DNA of 36,464 bases, taken from Hyphomicrobiales bacterium (GTDB lineage: Bacteria; Pseudomonadota; Alphaproteobacteria; Rhizobiales; Devosiaceae). The position numbers and the translations under genes were made by a program. The notes below the pieces were generated by a model, which was not told the origin of the DNA, did not search any database, and saw only the letters and a list, made by a program, of their open reading frames with translations. Location: positions 1-36,464 of the forward strand of contig WFXU01000065.1 of assembly GCA_015490455.1 (NCBI GenBank). The letters are read 5' to 3'. Numbering within the stretch: the first letter of the stretch is position 1; each line of letters starts with the position of its first letter. Positions 15,277 through 23,982 of this stretch are shown here, one piece after another.

Positions 15277-16491
15277 GTGCCAAATATTGAATTTGTGCTA
15301 CCGCACTGGGTCTATTGGTCGGGACTAATTATTTTTCCCCTGATAGCCATGTATTTATCAAGACGGGCGCAACCAGAACGTGGAACTAGAAATAAGGCAA
15401 CTGCCTATTTTATCTGGTTAGTAGGGGGCTTTTTTGGCTTTCACCGTCTTTATCTAAAGAATAAATGGGGCTTTTTATATTGGCCTATATTTGCAGTAAT
15501 TTTATTCGCATCCTCAATGGAGCGCGAAACAAGAATTGCCTATTCCGATGCAAATGGGGCTATTAGCGCTATTGAAAGCTCTATTGCCCGTTCAGAAAGA
15601 ACGGTTGAAAAGGCAAAATCTGCCATTGAAGATGCAAAATCAAAATTGGCAGCACTAGCTGCTGATGAACAAAGAGCAAAAGATAGATTAAACAGAAAAA
15701 TAGAGAAAGAAACTAGCCGCTTAGAAAAAGCGGAGCAAAAAATATCTGAATTATCAGCAGAAAAATTACAGCTTGAACCGGCAATAGAAAAGGCACGTAA
15801 TGATCAGGAAAAATGGTCTAATATCGCCTTTATTGCTCTATTGGCTATCGCCATATTTATGCTGATTGATTTATTTCTTATTCCCTCTATGACGAAGAAA
15901 GCGCAACAATATCTAAAGAAACATCCCGATGCGATAGTTGATAGAGCGGATATGGGAGATGACCATGCTTTGGTGGGCAAAGGAATTAACGGGGCGATAG
16001 ATAGATTATCGCTTTTTACCGGCGAATTTGTTGCTCTTTGGTCAGTTATTGCTGTCTTTGTTTATTATTATGAGGTCATTGTGCGCTATGTCTTTAATTC
16101 GCCAACAAATTGGGCGCATGAGGGCATGTTTTTAATGTTTGGCATGCAATATTTAATTGCCGGCGCATATGCGATGCTAACCGAAAGCCATGTAAGGGTT
16201 GATATATTTTATGCAAATTTTTCAGCTCGTGGCAAAGCCATAACCGACCTTCTAACTTCTATATTCTTCTTTATTTTTGCAGGAACCTTAATTTGGACTG
16301 GCTGGATATTTGCAGCCGACTCCATAGGGCAAAGAGAGGTTAGCTTTACTGAATGGGGAATTCAATATTGGCCGGTAAAAATAACAATAGTTGTGGGCGG
16401 AATTTTATTATTTCTGCAGGGTATTTCAAAACTTTCAAAGGATATTGCAATTATAATTAGTCCAGAAAGGCAGGCGCAAAATGGGTCTTGA
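15277..16491 (+). CDS. dctQ: TRAP small permease with N-terminal TM2 domain and coiled coil
   Basis: Membrane protein of about 404 residues, twice the usual DctQ length. It has a first helix (about 10-27), a TM2-type domain (about 38-80: RNKATAYFIW, GGFFGFHRLYLKN), a charged coiled coil (about 95-180, rich in Glu, Lys and Ala), a helix (181-203), then the DctQ domain (about 245-395) with EVIVRYVFNSPTNWAHE and ESHVRVDI. DctQ pairs with DctM in the importer. The start is taken as GTG at 15277, five bases after GGAGG; ATG at 15265 lacks a ribosome site, and ATG at 15196 would overlap dctP and the stem-loop. The role of the extra domains is unknown. Confidence 0.85.
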   Translation: MPNIEFVLPHWVYWSGLIIFPLIAMYLSRRAQPERGTRNKATAYFIWLVGGFFGFHRLYLKNKWGFLYWPIFAVILFASSMERETRIAYSDANGAISAIESSIARSERTVEKAKSAIEDAKSKLAALAADEQRAKDRLNRKIEKETSRLEKAEQKISELSAEKLQLEPAIEKARNDQEKWSNIAFIALLAIAIFMLIDLFLIPSMTKKAQQYLKKHPDAIVDRADMGDDHALVGKGINGAIDRLSLFTGEFVALWSVIAVFVYYYEVIVRYVFNSPTNWAHEGMFLMFGMQYLIAGAYAMLTESHVRVDIFYANFSARGKAITDLLTSIFFFIFAGTLIWTGWIFAADSIGQREVSFTEWGIQYWPVKITIVVGGILLFLQGISKLSKDIAIIISPERQAQNGS

Positions 16492-17806
16492 AATTGAAAT
16501 TGGCTGGCTGACATTAATAATGTTCGGCTCATTAGTAGCCCTCTTAATGGCTGGCTTGCCTTTGGCCTTTGTAACAGGGGGCTTAGCGGTAGTATTTTTA
16601 TTCATCTTGGGTGATACAAATACGTTAAATATTGTGCCCTCGCGCATATTTCCATTAATGACCGACTATCAACTTTCGGCCATTCCGCTATTTATTTTCA
16701 TGGCGGCAATGCTTGAAAGGGCGGGGATAATTAATGATATGTTCTCGGTAATTTATAAATTACTGGGAGGTCTAAAGGGCGGTTTAGCCTCAGCAACAAT
16801 TATCGCCTCAACAATTTTGGCGGCGATGGTTGGTGTGATTGGCGCGGCTGTGGTCACAATGGGCATAATTGCTTTGCCGGCTATGTTGCAGCGTCATTAT
16901 GACACAAAAATTGCAATGGGCTCAATTATGGCTGGGGGAACTTTGGGAATTTTGATCCCGCCCTCAATTTTGGCAATTATTTATGCCGTTGTTGCTGATC
17001 AATCGGTAGGTGAATTATTTATTGGGGCGGTCATTCCAGGCCTTATGCTTTCTGGAATGTATATTATATATGTTACGGTTCGTTCCTATATAAACCCTAA
17101 ATTGGGTCCGCCAATACCCGTTGAGGAAAGGATTTCCCTGAAAGAAAAAATTCGCCTTACGGGTAAAATGGCGGCGCCTATTACGCTAATTGTGGTGGTG
17201 TTTTCAACTTTGTTTTCTGGTGCGGCAACGCCAGTAGAAGCTGCCGGAATTGGCACATTTGGATCATTCATTGTCGCGGCTTTACACGGACAGCTTGATT
17301 GGCGCACAGTGCGTGAAGCATGTATTACGACCTTAAAAGCATCTTCTATGGTTATTTGGATCATGTTTGGCGCAACTATTTTTGTCGGCCTTTATGTGTT
17401 GGAGGGCGGACAGCAATTTGTAACAGGTGCGCTTGAAGCAACCGGGCTTGGTCCGTGGGGAATACTTATCCTTATGATGGTTATTCTGATTATTTTAGGA
17501 ATGTTTCTTGATTGGGTAGGTATTTTATTATTGGCTGTGCCAATTTTTGTTCCCATTATTACGGAGCTAGGTTTTGATCCTCTTTGGTTTGGTGTGCTTT
17601 ATTTGGTTAATATGCAAATGAGCTTTCTCTCACCCCCATTTGGTTATGCCCTATTCTATTTACGCGGGGTAGCGCCAAAGGAAATACCAATGAGTGATAT
17701 TTTCAAATCTGCCCTGCCATTTTTGGCAATCCAACTATTGGGATTAATCATATTAATGATATTCCCAAAATTAATCACATGGCTGCCAAATCTGGTTTAT
17801 GGCTAA
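16481..17806 (+). CDS. dctM: TRAP transporter large permease, DctM
   Basis: Large membrane subunit of 441 residues, of normal family length, with about a dozen hydrophobic segments. Family signatures include MAAMLERAGI, GVIGAAVVTMGIIALPAML, MAGGTLGILIPPSI, FSGAATPVEAAGIGTFGSF and LVNMQMSFLSPPFGYALFYL. It forms the sodium-driven channel with DctQ and receives substrate from the TakP-like protein. It overlaps the end of dctQ by 11 bases, indicating coupling. A strong terminator follows 22 bases after the stop and ends the long bhc-glc-TRAP block. Confidence 0.94.
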   Translation: MGLEIEIGWLTLIMFGSLVALLMAGLPLAFVTGGLAVVFLFILGDTNTLNIVPSRIFPLMTDYQLSAIPLFIFMAAMLERAGIINDMFSVIYKLLGGLKGGLASATIIASTILAAMVGVIGAAVVTMGIIALPAMLQRHYDTKIAMGSIMAGGTLGILIPPSILAIIYAVVADQSVGELFIGAVIPGLMLSGMYIIYVTVRSYINPKLGPPIPVEERISLKEKIRLTGKMAAPITLIVVVFSTLFSGAATPVEAAGIGTFGSFIVAALHGQLDWRTVREACITTLKASSMVIWIMFGATIFVGLYVLEGGQQFVTGALEATGLGPWGILILMMVILIILGMFLDWVGILLLAVPIFVPIITELGFDPLWFGVLYLVNMQMSFLSPPFGYALFYLRGVAPKEIPMSDIFKSALPFLAIQLLGLIILMIFPKLITWLPNLVYG

Positions 17807-17828
17807 ATTAAAATAATATGAGAATCAT

Positions 17829-17860
17829 AAACGCCCCTTGCTGTAAGAAGGGGCGTTTTT
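17829..17860 (+). terminator. Rho-independent terminator after dctM
   Basis: AACGCCCCTT (17830-17839) and AAGGGGCGTT (17848-17857) make a perfect 10-bp stem with an 8-base loop, followed by further T residues. It closes the TRAP operon; the minus-strand fabI transcript runs into it from the other side. Confidence 0.88.
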
Positions 17861-17942
17861 AGAGATAACCTATCCGCAAATATCCTTGCCTTATGCGTTC
17901 TATTCGGTTTTTACATGAGGAATAAAGAAAATATTTGCCAAA

Positions 17943-18746
17943 TTATTCTTTGGGGGCATTTTTGTCTAAAACCTTCATGCCCAAAATATTATAACCGCAA
18001 TCAACATGATGAATTTCGCCAGTGACACCGCTTGACATATCGCTAAGAAAATAAAGGGCAGATAAGCCAACTTCATCGGCACTTACATTGCGCCTTAAGG
18101 GGGCATTTTCTTCAGTCCAGTGGAGCATAAGACGAAAATCGCCAATTCCAGCCGCTGCAAGCGTCTTAATTGGACCAGCTGAAATTGCGTTAACACGGAT
18201 ATTTTTGGGGCCCAAATCCGCTGCGAGATATTTAACCGAACATTCAAGCGCAGCTTTTGCCACCCCCATAATATTATAATTGGGCATTACTTTTTCAGAC
18301 CCATAATAGGTTAAGGTAATGATTGAGCCGGAATTTTTCATTAATTTTTCTGCCCTTTTAGCCACTGCTGTAAGCGAATAGACCGAAATATTCATGGTCA
18401 GGGCAAAATTTTCGGCTGATGTATCAATATAGCGTCCCTCAAGTTCTTCCTTATTGGAAAAGCCGATGGCGTGCACCAAAAAGTCCATTTCGCCCCATTT
18501 TTCTTCTAATATAGAAAAGGTTGCATCAATTGCTTTTTCATTGCTGACATCGCACTCAACCACCAATTCTGCTCCCAGCTCTTTGGCCAAAGGCTCAACA
18601 CGGCGCCTTAATACTTCACCCTGATAAGAAAGAGCAATTTCTGCCCCCTGTTCCCTAAGAGCTTTGGCGATTGCAAAAGCAATGGAGCGCTTATTTGCTA
18701 CTCCCATAATCAGGCCGCGTTTTCCTTGCATTAAATTATTGCTCAT
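17943..18746 (-). CDS. fabI: Enoyl-ACP reductase (NADH), FabI
   Basis: Enzyme of 267 residues that reduces trans-2-enoyl-ACP in the last step of each fatty-acid elongation round. It has the divergent FabI nucleotide loop GVANKRSIAFAIAKAL (15-30) and the catalytic Tyr157-x6-Lys164 pair in YNIMGVAK, not the Y-x3-K of ordinary short-chain dehydrogenases. SAGPIKTLAAAGIGDF and GVTGEIHHVDCGYNI also fit. It is transcribed alone, divergent from the FAD oxidase gene and convergent with dctM. Confidence 0.93.
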   Translation of the reverse strand: MSNNLMQGKRGLIMGVANKRSIAFAIAKALREQGAEIALSYQGEVLRRRVEPLAKELGAELVVECDVSNEKAIDATFSILEEKWGEMDFLVHAIGFSNKEELEGRYIDTSAENFALTMNISVYSLTAVAKRAEKLMKNSGSIITLTYYGSEKVMPNYNIMGVAKAALECSVKYLAADLGPKNIRVNAISAGPIKTLAAAGIGDFRLMLHWTEENAPLRRNVSADEVGLSALYFLSDMSSGVTGEIHHVDCGYNILGMKVLDKNAPKE

Positions 18747-18846
18747 AATCGCTCTTTGCTCCCTTTATATTGCTTATAATCTGTTTGTGGCATAAGTATT
18801 TTACATATACAAGTTTCACTTTAATTTATAATTCTAAATTTTAACA

Positions 18847-20265
18847 ATGAGTCTAACTGCTACACAAATAATTTCTTCTTTAGAAAAAATTCTTGATGAA
18901 AATTCTATTATTTTTACCAAAGAAAAAATGCAATCTTTTCTGACTGAGCCGCGAAATAGGTTCCACCAGCCGGCCTTAGCTGTTCTAAAACCAAATTCCA
19001 TTTCGCAATTACAAGAAATAATGCGCTTTGCAAATAAATATAAAATTCCCATTATTCCGCAGGGGGGAAATAGTGGGCTAGTTGGCGGGCAGGTGCCGCT
19101 CTACGGTAATGAGCTCATTGTTAGTTTGGCAAAAATAAATAAATTACGTGAACTTAATATTGAGGAGGGCTATATATTAGTTGAAGCGGGCATGATTTTG
19201 CAGCAGGTGCAAAATATTGCTAGGGAAAAAAATATGCTTTTTCCTCTTTCTATTGGCTCAAAAGGCTCTGCGCAAATTGGTGGAATATTAGCGACCAATG
19301 CAGGTGGGGCGCAGGTGCTTTCCTATGGTAATGGACGTGAACTTTGTTTGGGTATTGAAGCCATATTGGCTGATGGTTCGCTTTATAATGGGCTTAAATT
19401 TTTGCGAAAAGATAATAGTGGTTATGATCTGAATAATTTACTTATCGGCTCAGAAGGAAGTTTGGCAATTATTACCGCTGCAAAGCTTAAAATTTTCCCA
19501 AGAGCAAAATTTTATGAAACAGCTCTAATTGGTGTGAAAAATCTTAATATTGCTTATCAGCTATTTCAACAATTAGTAAAAAAAGCACAAAAGAGACTAA
19601 CCGCCTTTGAGCTTATTTCCCGCTTTGGCATTGCTATACAGATAGAAAATAAACTGATAAATCAGGATTTTATTTCTTTGCAATCGCCATATTATATTTT
19701 AGCCGAAATATCGCATTTCGATATAGAGGAAAAGGAAATATTGACCCAATTTTTTGAAATTGCCTATGAAAAAAATCTGATAAATGAAGATAGTATTATT
19801 GCTCAATCTATGGCTGAAAGAAATGAAATTTGGCAAATGCGTGAGCAAATGTCAGAAAGCCAAAAATTTGCCGGTGCTTCAATTAAGCATGATATTTCGG
19901 TTGCACCAAAATTAGTGCCAGAGCTGATTGAGCGCGGCATAAGGGAGGTAGCAAAAATAAATAAAAATATTCGCCCCTGTCCCTTTGGGCATATGGGAGA
20001 TGGTAATATTCACTTTAATTTTTCTCAGCCTGTCAAAATGGAAAGGGAAGAATTTTTATCCCTAACTAAAGAAATAAACCAGATAATTTATGATATTGTA
20101 TTATCTTTGGATGGCTCAATTTCAGCAGAACATGGAATTGGACAACTTAAAATTGATTTATTGGAAAGAGTGAAAGATCCAACGGCAATAAAAATGATGA
20201 AGCTAATTAAAAATTCATTAGATCCAAATAATATTCTTAATAGGGGGAAAGTGCTTAAATTGTGA
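18847..20265 (+). CDS. FAD-linked D-2-hydroxyacid dehydrogenase (D-2-hydroxyglutarate dehydrogenase-like)
   Basis: Flavoprotein of 472 residues in the VAO/PCMH family. The FAD domain shows IPQGGNSGLVGGQVP (about 72-86), IGSKGSAQIGGILATNAGG and LLIGSEGSLAIITAAKLKIF; the cap domain holds CPFGHMGDGNIHFNF, with the metal-binding histidines typical of D2HGDH/D-lactate dehydrogenases, and the C-terminus has SAEHGIGQLK. It is a GlcD relative but lacks GlcE/GlcF partners here. D-2-hydroxyglutarate (a by-product of serine synthesis) is the most likely substrate; D-lactate or another hydroxyacid is possible. No clear ribosome site is seen before its ATG. Confidence 0.8.
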   Translation: MSLTATQIISSLEKILDENSIIFTKEKMQSFLTEPRNRFHQPALAVLKPNSISQLQEIMRFANKYKIPIIPQGGNSGLVGGQVPLYGNELIVSLAKINKLRELNIEEGYILVEAGMILQQVQNIAREKNMLFPLSIGSKGSAQIGGILATNAGGAQVLSYGNGRELCLGIEAILADGSLYNGLKFLRKDNSGYDLNNLLIGSEGSLAIITAAKLKIFPRAKFYETALIGVKNLNIAYQLFQQLVKKAQKRLTAFELISRFGIAIQIENKLINQDFISLQSPYYILAEISHFDIEEKEILTQFFEIAYEKNLINEDSIIAQSMAERNEIWQMREQMSESQKFAGASIKHDISVAPKLVPELIERGIREVAKINKNIRPCPFGHMGDGNIHFNFSQPVKMEREEFLSLTKEINQIIYDIVLSLDGSISAEHGIGQLKIDLLERVKDPTAIKMMKLIKNSLDPNNILNRGKVLKL

Positions 20266-20357
20266 TATTCTCGCATTAAACCCCACTTTAATTCTAATAT
20301 TAAGCCTAAAATTATCTTTTTCTTGCTTGGTTTTTAAGAACATTTTAATTTAGCGCA

Positions 20358-21707
20358 ATGAATTTATTTAATCACTTAAATCGGCGTAAGATTTTATTTT
20401 TTTTGGGAGTCGCCTCTTTTCTTCATAATAATGGCGCGCTAGCGCAGACGGAGCAAATTTTAACAGCCCCATTTTTAGACGCTGTGGCAAATGGTTTAAA
20501 GCCAAATAGTTTTGAAGATCAGTCTATAATTTTACAATTTTTACTGGAAAAAGCCGCCCGCTTAGGCTTGCCTTTATTCCTAAGGGGTGGGGATTATAGG
20601 GTTGCCAATATTAAATTGCCTGCAAATATTACTCTATTTGGCGTTTCTAACGCTTCCAGACTTATTGCAGCTAAAAATGAACCTGTTTTAATTGCTAATG
20701 GAGAAAAAAATATCACTATCAATAATATTGTGATTGATGGAGGAAATAATAGCAAGCAACATTTAATTTTCTTTAACCGGACAAGCGATTTTTTACTGGA
20801 AAAAATCAAATTAAGAAATAGTCAGGCGGGCGGATTTTATCTTGAAAATTGTCAGGGAGCAATTAGTCAGTGTGATATTGCAAATATTAAAAGAGCGGCT
20901 ATTCACTTGCAAAATTGTAATTCAATGTTGGTCAGTAATAATAGGATAGAAAATTGCAAAAATGGAGGTATTTTAATTTGGCGCTATGAAAGCGGTTATG
21001 ATGGTTCAATCATAACTAATAATAAGATTTCTAAAATTGGCTCCGAATCCGGCTCGGGGCAAAATGGTAATGGCATAAATGCCTATCAGGCCGATGAAAT
21101 AATTATTGCCAATAATAATATTACCGATTGTGCTTTTTCAGCAATAAGGGTCAATTCCACCAATAATATAATAATAAATGCAAATATTTGCACAAATTGT
21201 CAGGAGGTTGCAATATTTAGTGAATTTGCTTTTTCTGCCTCTATTATTAGTGATAATTTAATTGACAGGGCGGCTTTGGGCATATCGGTTTCTAATTTTG
21301 ATTATGGAGGGCGCTTAGCCATTATTTCTAACAATATTGTGCGCAATATTTTCCCCTTTTCGCCAACCAATCCAGATGTCAGACCAACCGGAATTTATGC
21401 TGAAGCTGATAGTTCAATCTACTCAAATCTGGTTGAGAATGTGCCTGGTATTGGTATTGTTGCTGGTTGGGGGCCTTATTTACGTAACGTGATGGTGAAG
21501 CAAAATACGCTAAGAGAAACTAAAATTGGTATAGCGGTTTCAGTAGTTGAGGGGGTTGGCCCGGCCTATATAAGTGATAATATTATTGAAAAATATTCTC
21601 TTTATCCAATTATCGGTATGCGCTGGCTTGATATTAAGGGAGAAGATTTAAGCAAAAGGCCGGATCAATTCCCAATACATAAAATTACAGATAATTATGT
21701 GAACTAA
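20358..21707 (+). CDS. Tat-exported right-handed beta-helix protein, TIGR03808-like
   Basis: Protein of 449 residues with a twin-arginine leader (NRRKILFFLG) and ALAQ cleavage-like end. The body is made of short N-rich repeats of the parallel beta-helix kind (ANGEKNITINNIVIDGG, GSIITNNKISKIG, DEIIIANNNITDCAFSAIRV, YISDNIIEKYS). SGQNGNGINAYQAD, EVAIFSEFAFSASIISDNLI and AGWGPYLRNVMVKQN recall the TIGR03808 family, found mainly in Rhizobiales and of unknown function. The fold often serves carbohydrate binding or cleavage, but no catalytic residues can be assigned. The stop overlaps the stop of the opposite-strand asparaginase by four bases. Confidence 0.8.
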   Translation: MNLFNHLNRRKILFFLGVASFLHNNGALAQTEQILTAPFLDAVANGLKPNSFEDQSIILQFLLEKAARLGLPLFLRGGDYRVANIKLPANITLFGVSNASRLIAAKNEPVLIANGEKNITINNIVIDGGNNSKQHLIFFNRTSDFLLEKIKLRNSQAGGFYLENCQGAISQCDIANIKRAAIHLQNCNSMLVSNNRIENCKNGGILIWRYESGYDGSIITNNKISKIGSESGSGQNGNGINAYQADEIIIANNNITDCAFSAIRVNSTNNIIINANICTNCQEVAIFSEFAFSASIISDNLIDRAALGISVSNFDYGGRLAIISNNIVRNIFPFSPTNPDVRPTGIYAEADSSIYSNLVENVPGIGIVAGWGPYLRNVMVKQNTLRETKIGIAVSVVEGVGPAYISDNIIEKYSLYPIIGMRWLDIKGEDLSKRPDQFPIHKITDNYVN

Positions 21708-22705
21708 TCAAAATCCGCTATGATCTTCCCAACCTCCCTTTGCTGCCAATTTTTGATTATTTTATTTGTAAAGCTCTCTAAAATCTCTTTTTCCTTCTTA
21801 TTGGGAGATGAGATATTTAACAAAAATTTGGCAATGGCCACATTTGCCGCCTGCAAATTTCCATCATCAATTTTAAGGGCAAAACCAATTTTCTTATCAT
21901 ATAAAAGGCCACAAAATATCCCATCAGAGCCAATTTTTAGCATTAGGCGAGAGTTAAAGGCTGCCATTAATTCACTATCAATTGCCCCCTTTCCGCCAAT
22001 TAAATAGGGATATTTATTCATAATAGCAAAAATTTCAGTAAATATGCTCTTTGTCTGAGAATTTATTTTCTTACCACTAGCTAATTTGGCAAAACCAAAT
22101 GCAAAATTTTTTAGCGGGGCGGCATAGGTTGGAACCGAGCAGCCATCCATTGCGTAATTTTCTTCTATTATATCAATAGAAAATATTTCTTTTATTATTT
22201 TGCTAATATATTGTTGCACCTCTTTATCGGGTAAATAATAATCTTTAATTGGATAATTTAGGGTTTTTGCAACCGCTAACATGCCTATATGTTTGCCCGA
22301 GCAACTATTATGCAAAATATTTGGCCTATTGGCAGAAGCAAAAAGCTCTTTACGCGCCTTTTTACTGATCGGGGCATGAGCACCACACTCCAAATCGGCA
22401 ATATCGCAATTAATTTTTTTAAGCATATTTTTTACAATATTAATATGTTCCTTTTCTCCATGATGGGAGGCTATACATAGGGCTATTTCCTGTTCGGTAA
22501 GAGAAAATTTTTCTTTTGCCCCCGATTTATAAAGAGCAATTGCCTGGATTGGTTTAATCGCTGAATGGGGGAAAATATATTCATTGATATTCCCGAGAGA
22601 ATAAATAATTTTTCCATTTTCATCTATGGCGCAAAAACGCCCGCGAAAAATATTTTCTAATTTTTTATTGCGAAAACTTTTGGCTAAAATAGGGTTTATT
22701 TGCAT
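21704..22705 (-). CDS. L-asparaginase II family protein (AnsA type)
   Basis: Protein of 333 residues in the Rhizobium-type asparaginase II family (PF06089), unrelated in fold to the E. coli enzymes; it should hydrolyse asparagine to aspartate and ammonia. Motifs seen are FPHSAIKPIQAIALYKSG, ASHHGEKEHI, LECGAHAPISK, NSCSGKHIGMLAVAK, MDGCSVPTYAAPLKNFA and GGKGAIDSELM, which include the conserved Ser/Lys and Cys residues of the active site. No signal peptide is seen, so it is cytoplasmic. Its ATG abuts the TAG of the upstream receiver-like gene with no spacing, so the two are cotranslated. Confidence 0.87.
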   Translation of the reverse strand: MQINPILAKSFRNKKLENIFRGRFCAIDENGKIIYSLGNINEYIFPHSAIKPIQAIALYKSGAKEKFSLTEQEIALCIASHHGEKEHINIVKNMLKKINCDIADLECGAHAPISKKARKELFASANRPNILHNSCSGKHIGMLAVAKTLNYPIKDYYLPDKEVQQYISKIIKEIFSIDIIEENYAMDGCSVPTYAAPLKNFAFGFAKLASGKKINSQTKSIFTEIFAIMNKYPYLIGGKGAIDSELMAAFNSRLMLKIGSDGIFCGLLYDKKIGFALKIDDGNLQAANVAIAKFLLNISSPNKKEKEILESFTNKIIKNWQQREVGKIIADFD

Positions 22706-23251
22706 CTAATCGGGAATAAAATTATCACTTTGTTTTGATTTATATTTTTTAGAAAAGAAAACAATATTATCTGAGTAATTTATATCTGAACGCTTATTTT
22801 TAGCCACATTTTTATTATGATGAAAAATAACATCTTCCCTTATCTTTTTATTATTCTGGCTTTCAACTAAAGATAGAACCCTATTTTCAAAATAGCTGGG
22901 GGAGGTGGGTTTAATCATTAATTCATTTATGCCAACTGCTTTACAAAATGAACCAATATTATTTTCTATTTTATTACATAAAATTATGGTTTTGAAATTT
23001 GCCCGATTGGTAGAAGGGCTATTTTTTAGATAAGCAATAGTGCTGATTATCGCATAGTCCAATTGCTTACAATCAAGAACCAGCAAATCAATATTTATAA
23101 TATTTATATATTTGGCTAATTCCATTTCATTGGCAAATATTCTTACGCGAACATTTCTATTATTTGCCAGCACCATGTGTAAAATTGATGCAAGGGCAGC
23201 ATTATTAGAAAGAATAGCAATATTTTTTAGTCTTTTACTCATTTTACTCAT
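22706..23251 (-). CDS. Degenerate response-regulator receiver protein
   Basis: Protein of 181 residues with one receiver-like (CheY-fold) domain over about 8-130 and a basic, low-complexity tail with no output domain. Asp60 (LLVLDCK) occupies the phosphorylation position and Lys114-Pro115 (LMIKPTSPSYFENRV) the conserved lysine, but the acidic pair after the first strand is replaced by Ser-Asn-Asn (ILSNNAAL) and the switch Thr/Ser after strand 4 by Cys (ILCNK). Metal-dependent phosphorylation is therefore doubtful. It directly abuts the asparaginase gene. The receiver fold is fairly clear; the role is unknown. Confidence 0.65.
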   Translation of the reverse strand: MSKMSKRLKNIAILSNNAALASILHMVLANNRNVRVRIFANEMELAKYINIINIDLLVLDCKQLDYAIISTIAYLKNSPSTNRANFKTIILCNKIENNIGSFCKAVGINELMIKPTSPSYFENRVLSLVESQNNKKIREDVIFHHNKNVAKNKRSDINYSDNIVFFSKKYKSKQSDNFIPD

Positions 23252-23323
23252 TCAATTATGGTTAACCAATGGTTAACATAATGAATTGAGCAAGAAAAGA
23301 GTAAATATATTAAAACTGGAAAA

Positions 23324-23956
23324 TTATATCGGCGCTTTAGTCATGGATAGAATTTCACCATTTTTATCCATTTCGTAAATGATAGGGTCTCCGGTTGCTA
23401 TTTCTTTTTTGACAATTTCTTTTTCATCTAGCCCTTCTAATTTCATCACTAGGGCGCGAAGGGAATTGCCATGTGCTGCAACTAAAATGGTTTTTCCTTT
23501 TAGGAGTCTGGGTAAAATTTCTTTTTCATAATAGGGTAAAACCCTTTTTGCAGTATCTTTTAGACTTTCTCCATTTGGTGGGGGGACGTTAAAAGAGCGG
23601 CGCCAAATATGCACTTGTTCATTACCCCATTTTTTTCGTGCATCATCTTTATTTAAGCCGGCTAAATCGCCATAATTTCGTTCATTCAGTGCCTGATTGC
23701 GGATAATGGTCATATTTTTTATGCCCATTTCATTAAGCATAATATCCAAAGTTCTTTGCGCGCGAATAAGAGCAGAAGTAAAACAAATATCGGGAATAAT
23801 ATTCATTTTTTTAAGAGCTTGCCCGGCAATTTGCGCTTCCTTAATTCCTTTTTCGGTAAGATCGGGATCTTTCCAGCCGGTGAATAGATTTTTCTTATTC
23901 CATTCACTTTGTCCATGCCGAACCAAAATTAAACTTCCTACTGATTTTTTTGCCAA
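23324..23956 (-). CDS. gpmA: 2,3-bisphosphoglycerate-dependent phosphoglycerate mutase
   Basis: Glycolytic/gluconeogenic enzyme of 210 residues interconverting 3- and 2-phosphoglycerate. The phosphohistidine motif [10 protein letters not shown] has His14; [10 protein letters not shown] holds the acid Glu92; [11 protein letters not shown] carries the second His162. It is shorter than E. coli GpmA (250), lacking part of the insert, as in rhizobial homologues. It lies 26 bases after dapB on the same strand, with AGGAG upstream of its ATG, and is probably cotranscribed with dapB. Confidence 0.93.
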   Translation of the reverse strand: MAKKSVGSLILVRHGQSEWNKKNLFTGWKDPDLTEKGIKEAQIAGQALKKMNIIPDICFTSALIRAQRTLDIMLNEMGIKNMTIIRNQALNERNYGDLAGLNKDDARKKWGNEQVHIWRRSFNVPPPNGESLKDTAKRVLPYYEKEILPRLLKGKTILVAAHGNSLRALVMKLEGLDEKEIVKKEIATGDPIIYEMDKNGEILSMTKAPI

Positions 23957-23982
23957 TTTTTTCTCCTCTAAAGTGCGTTTTT

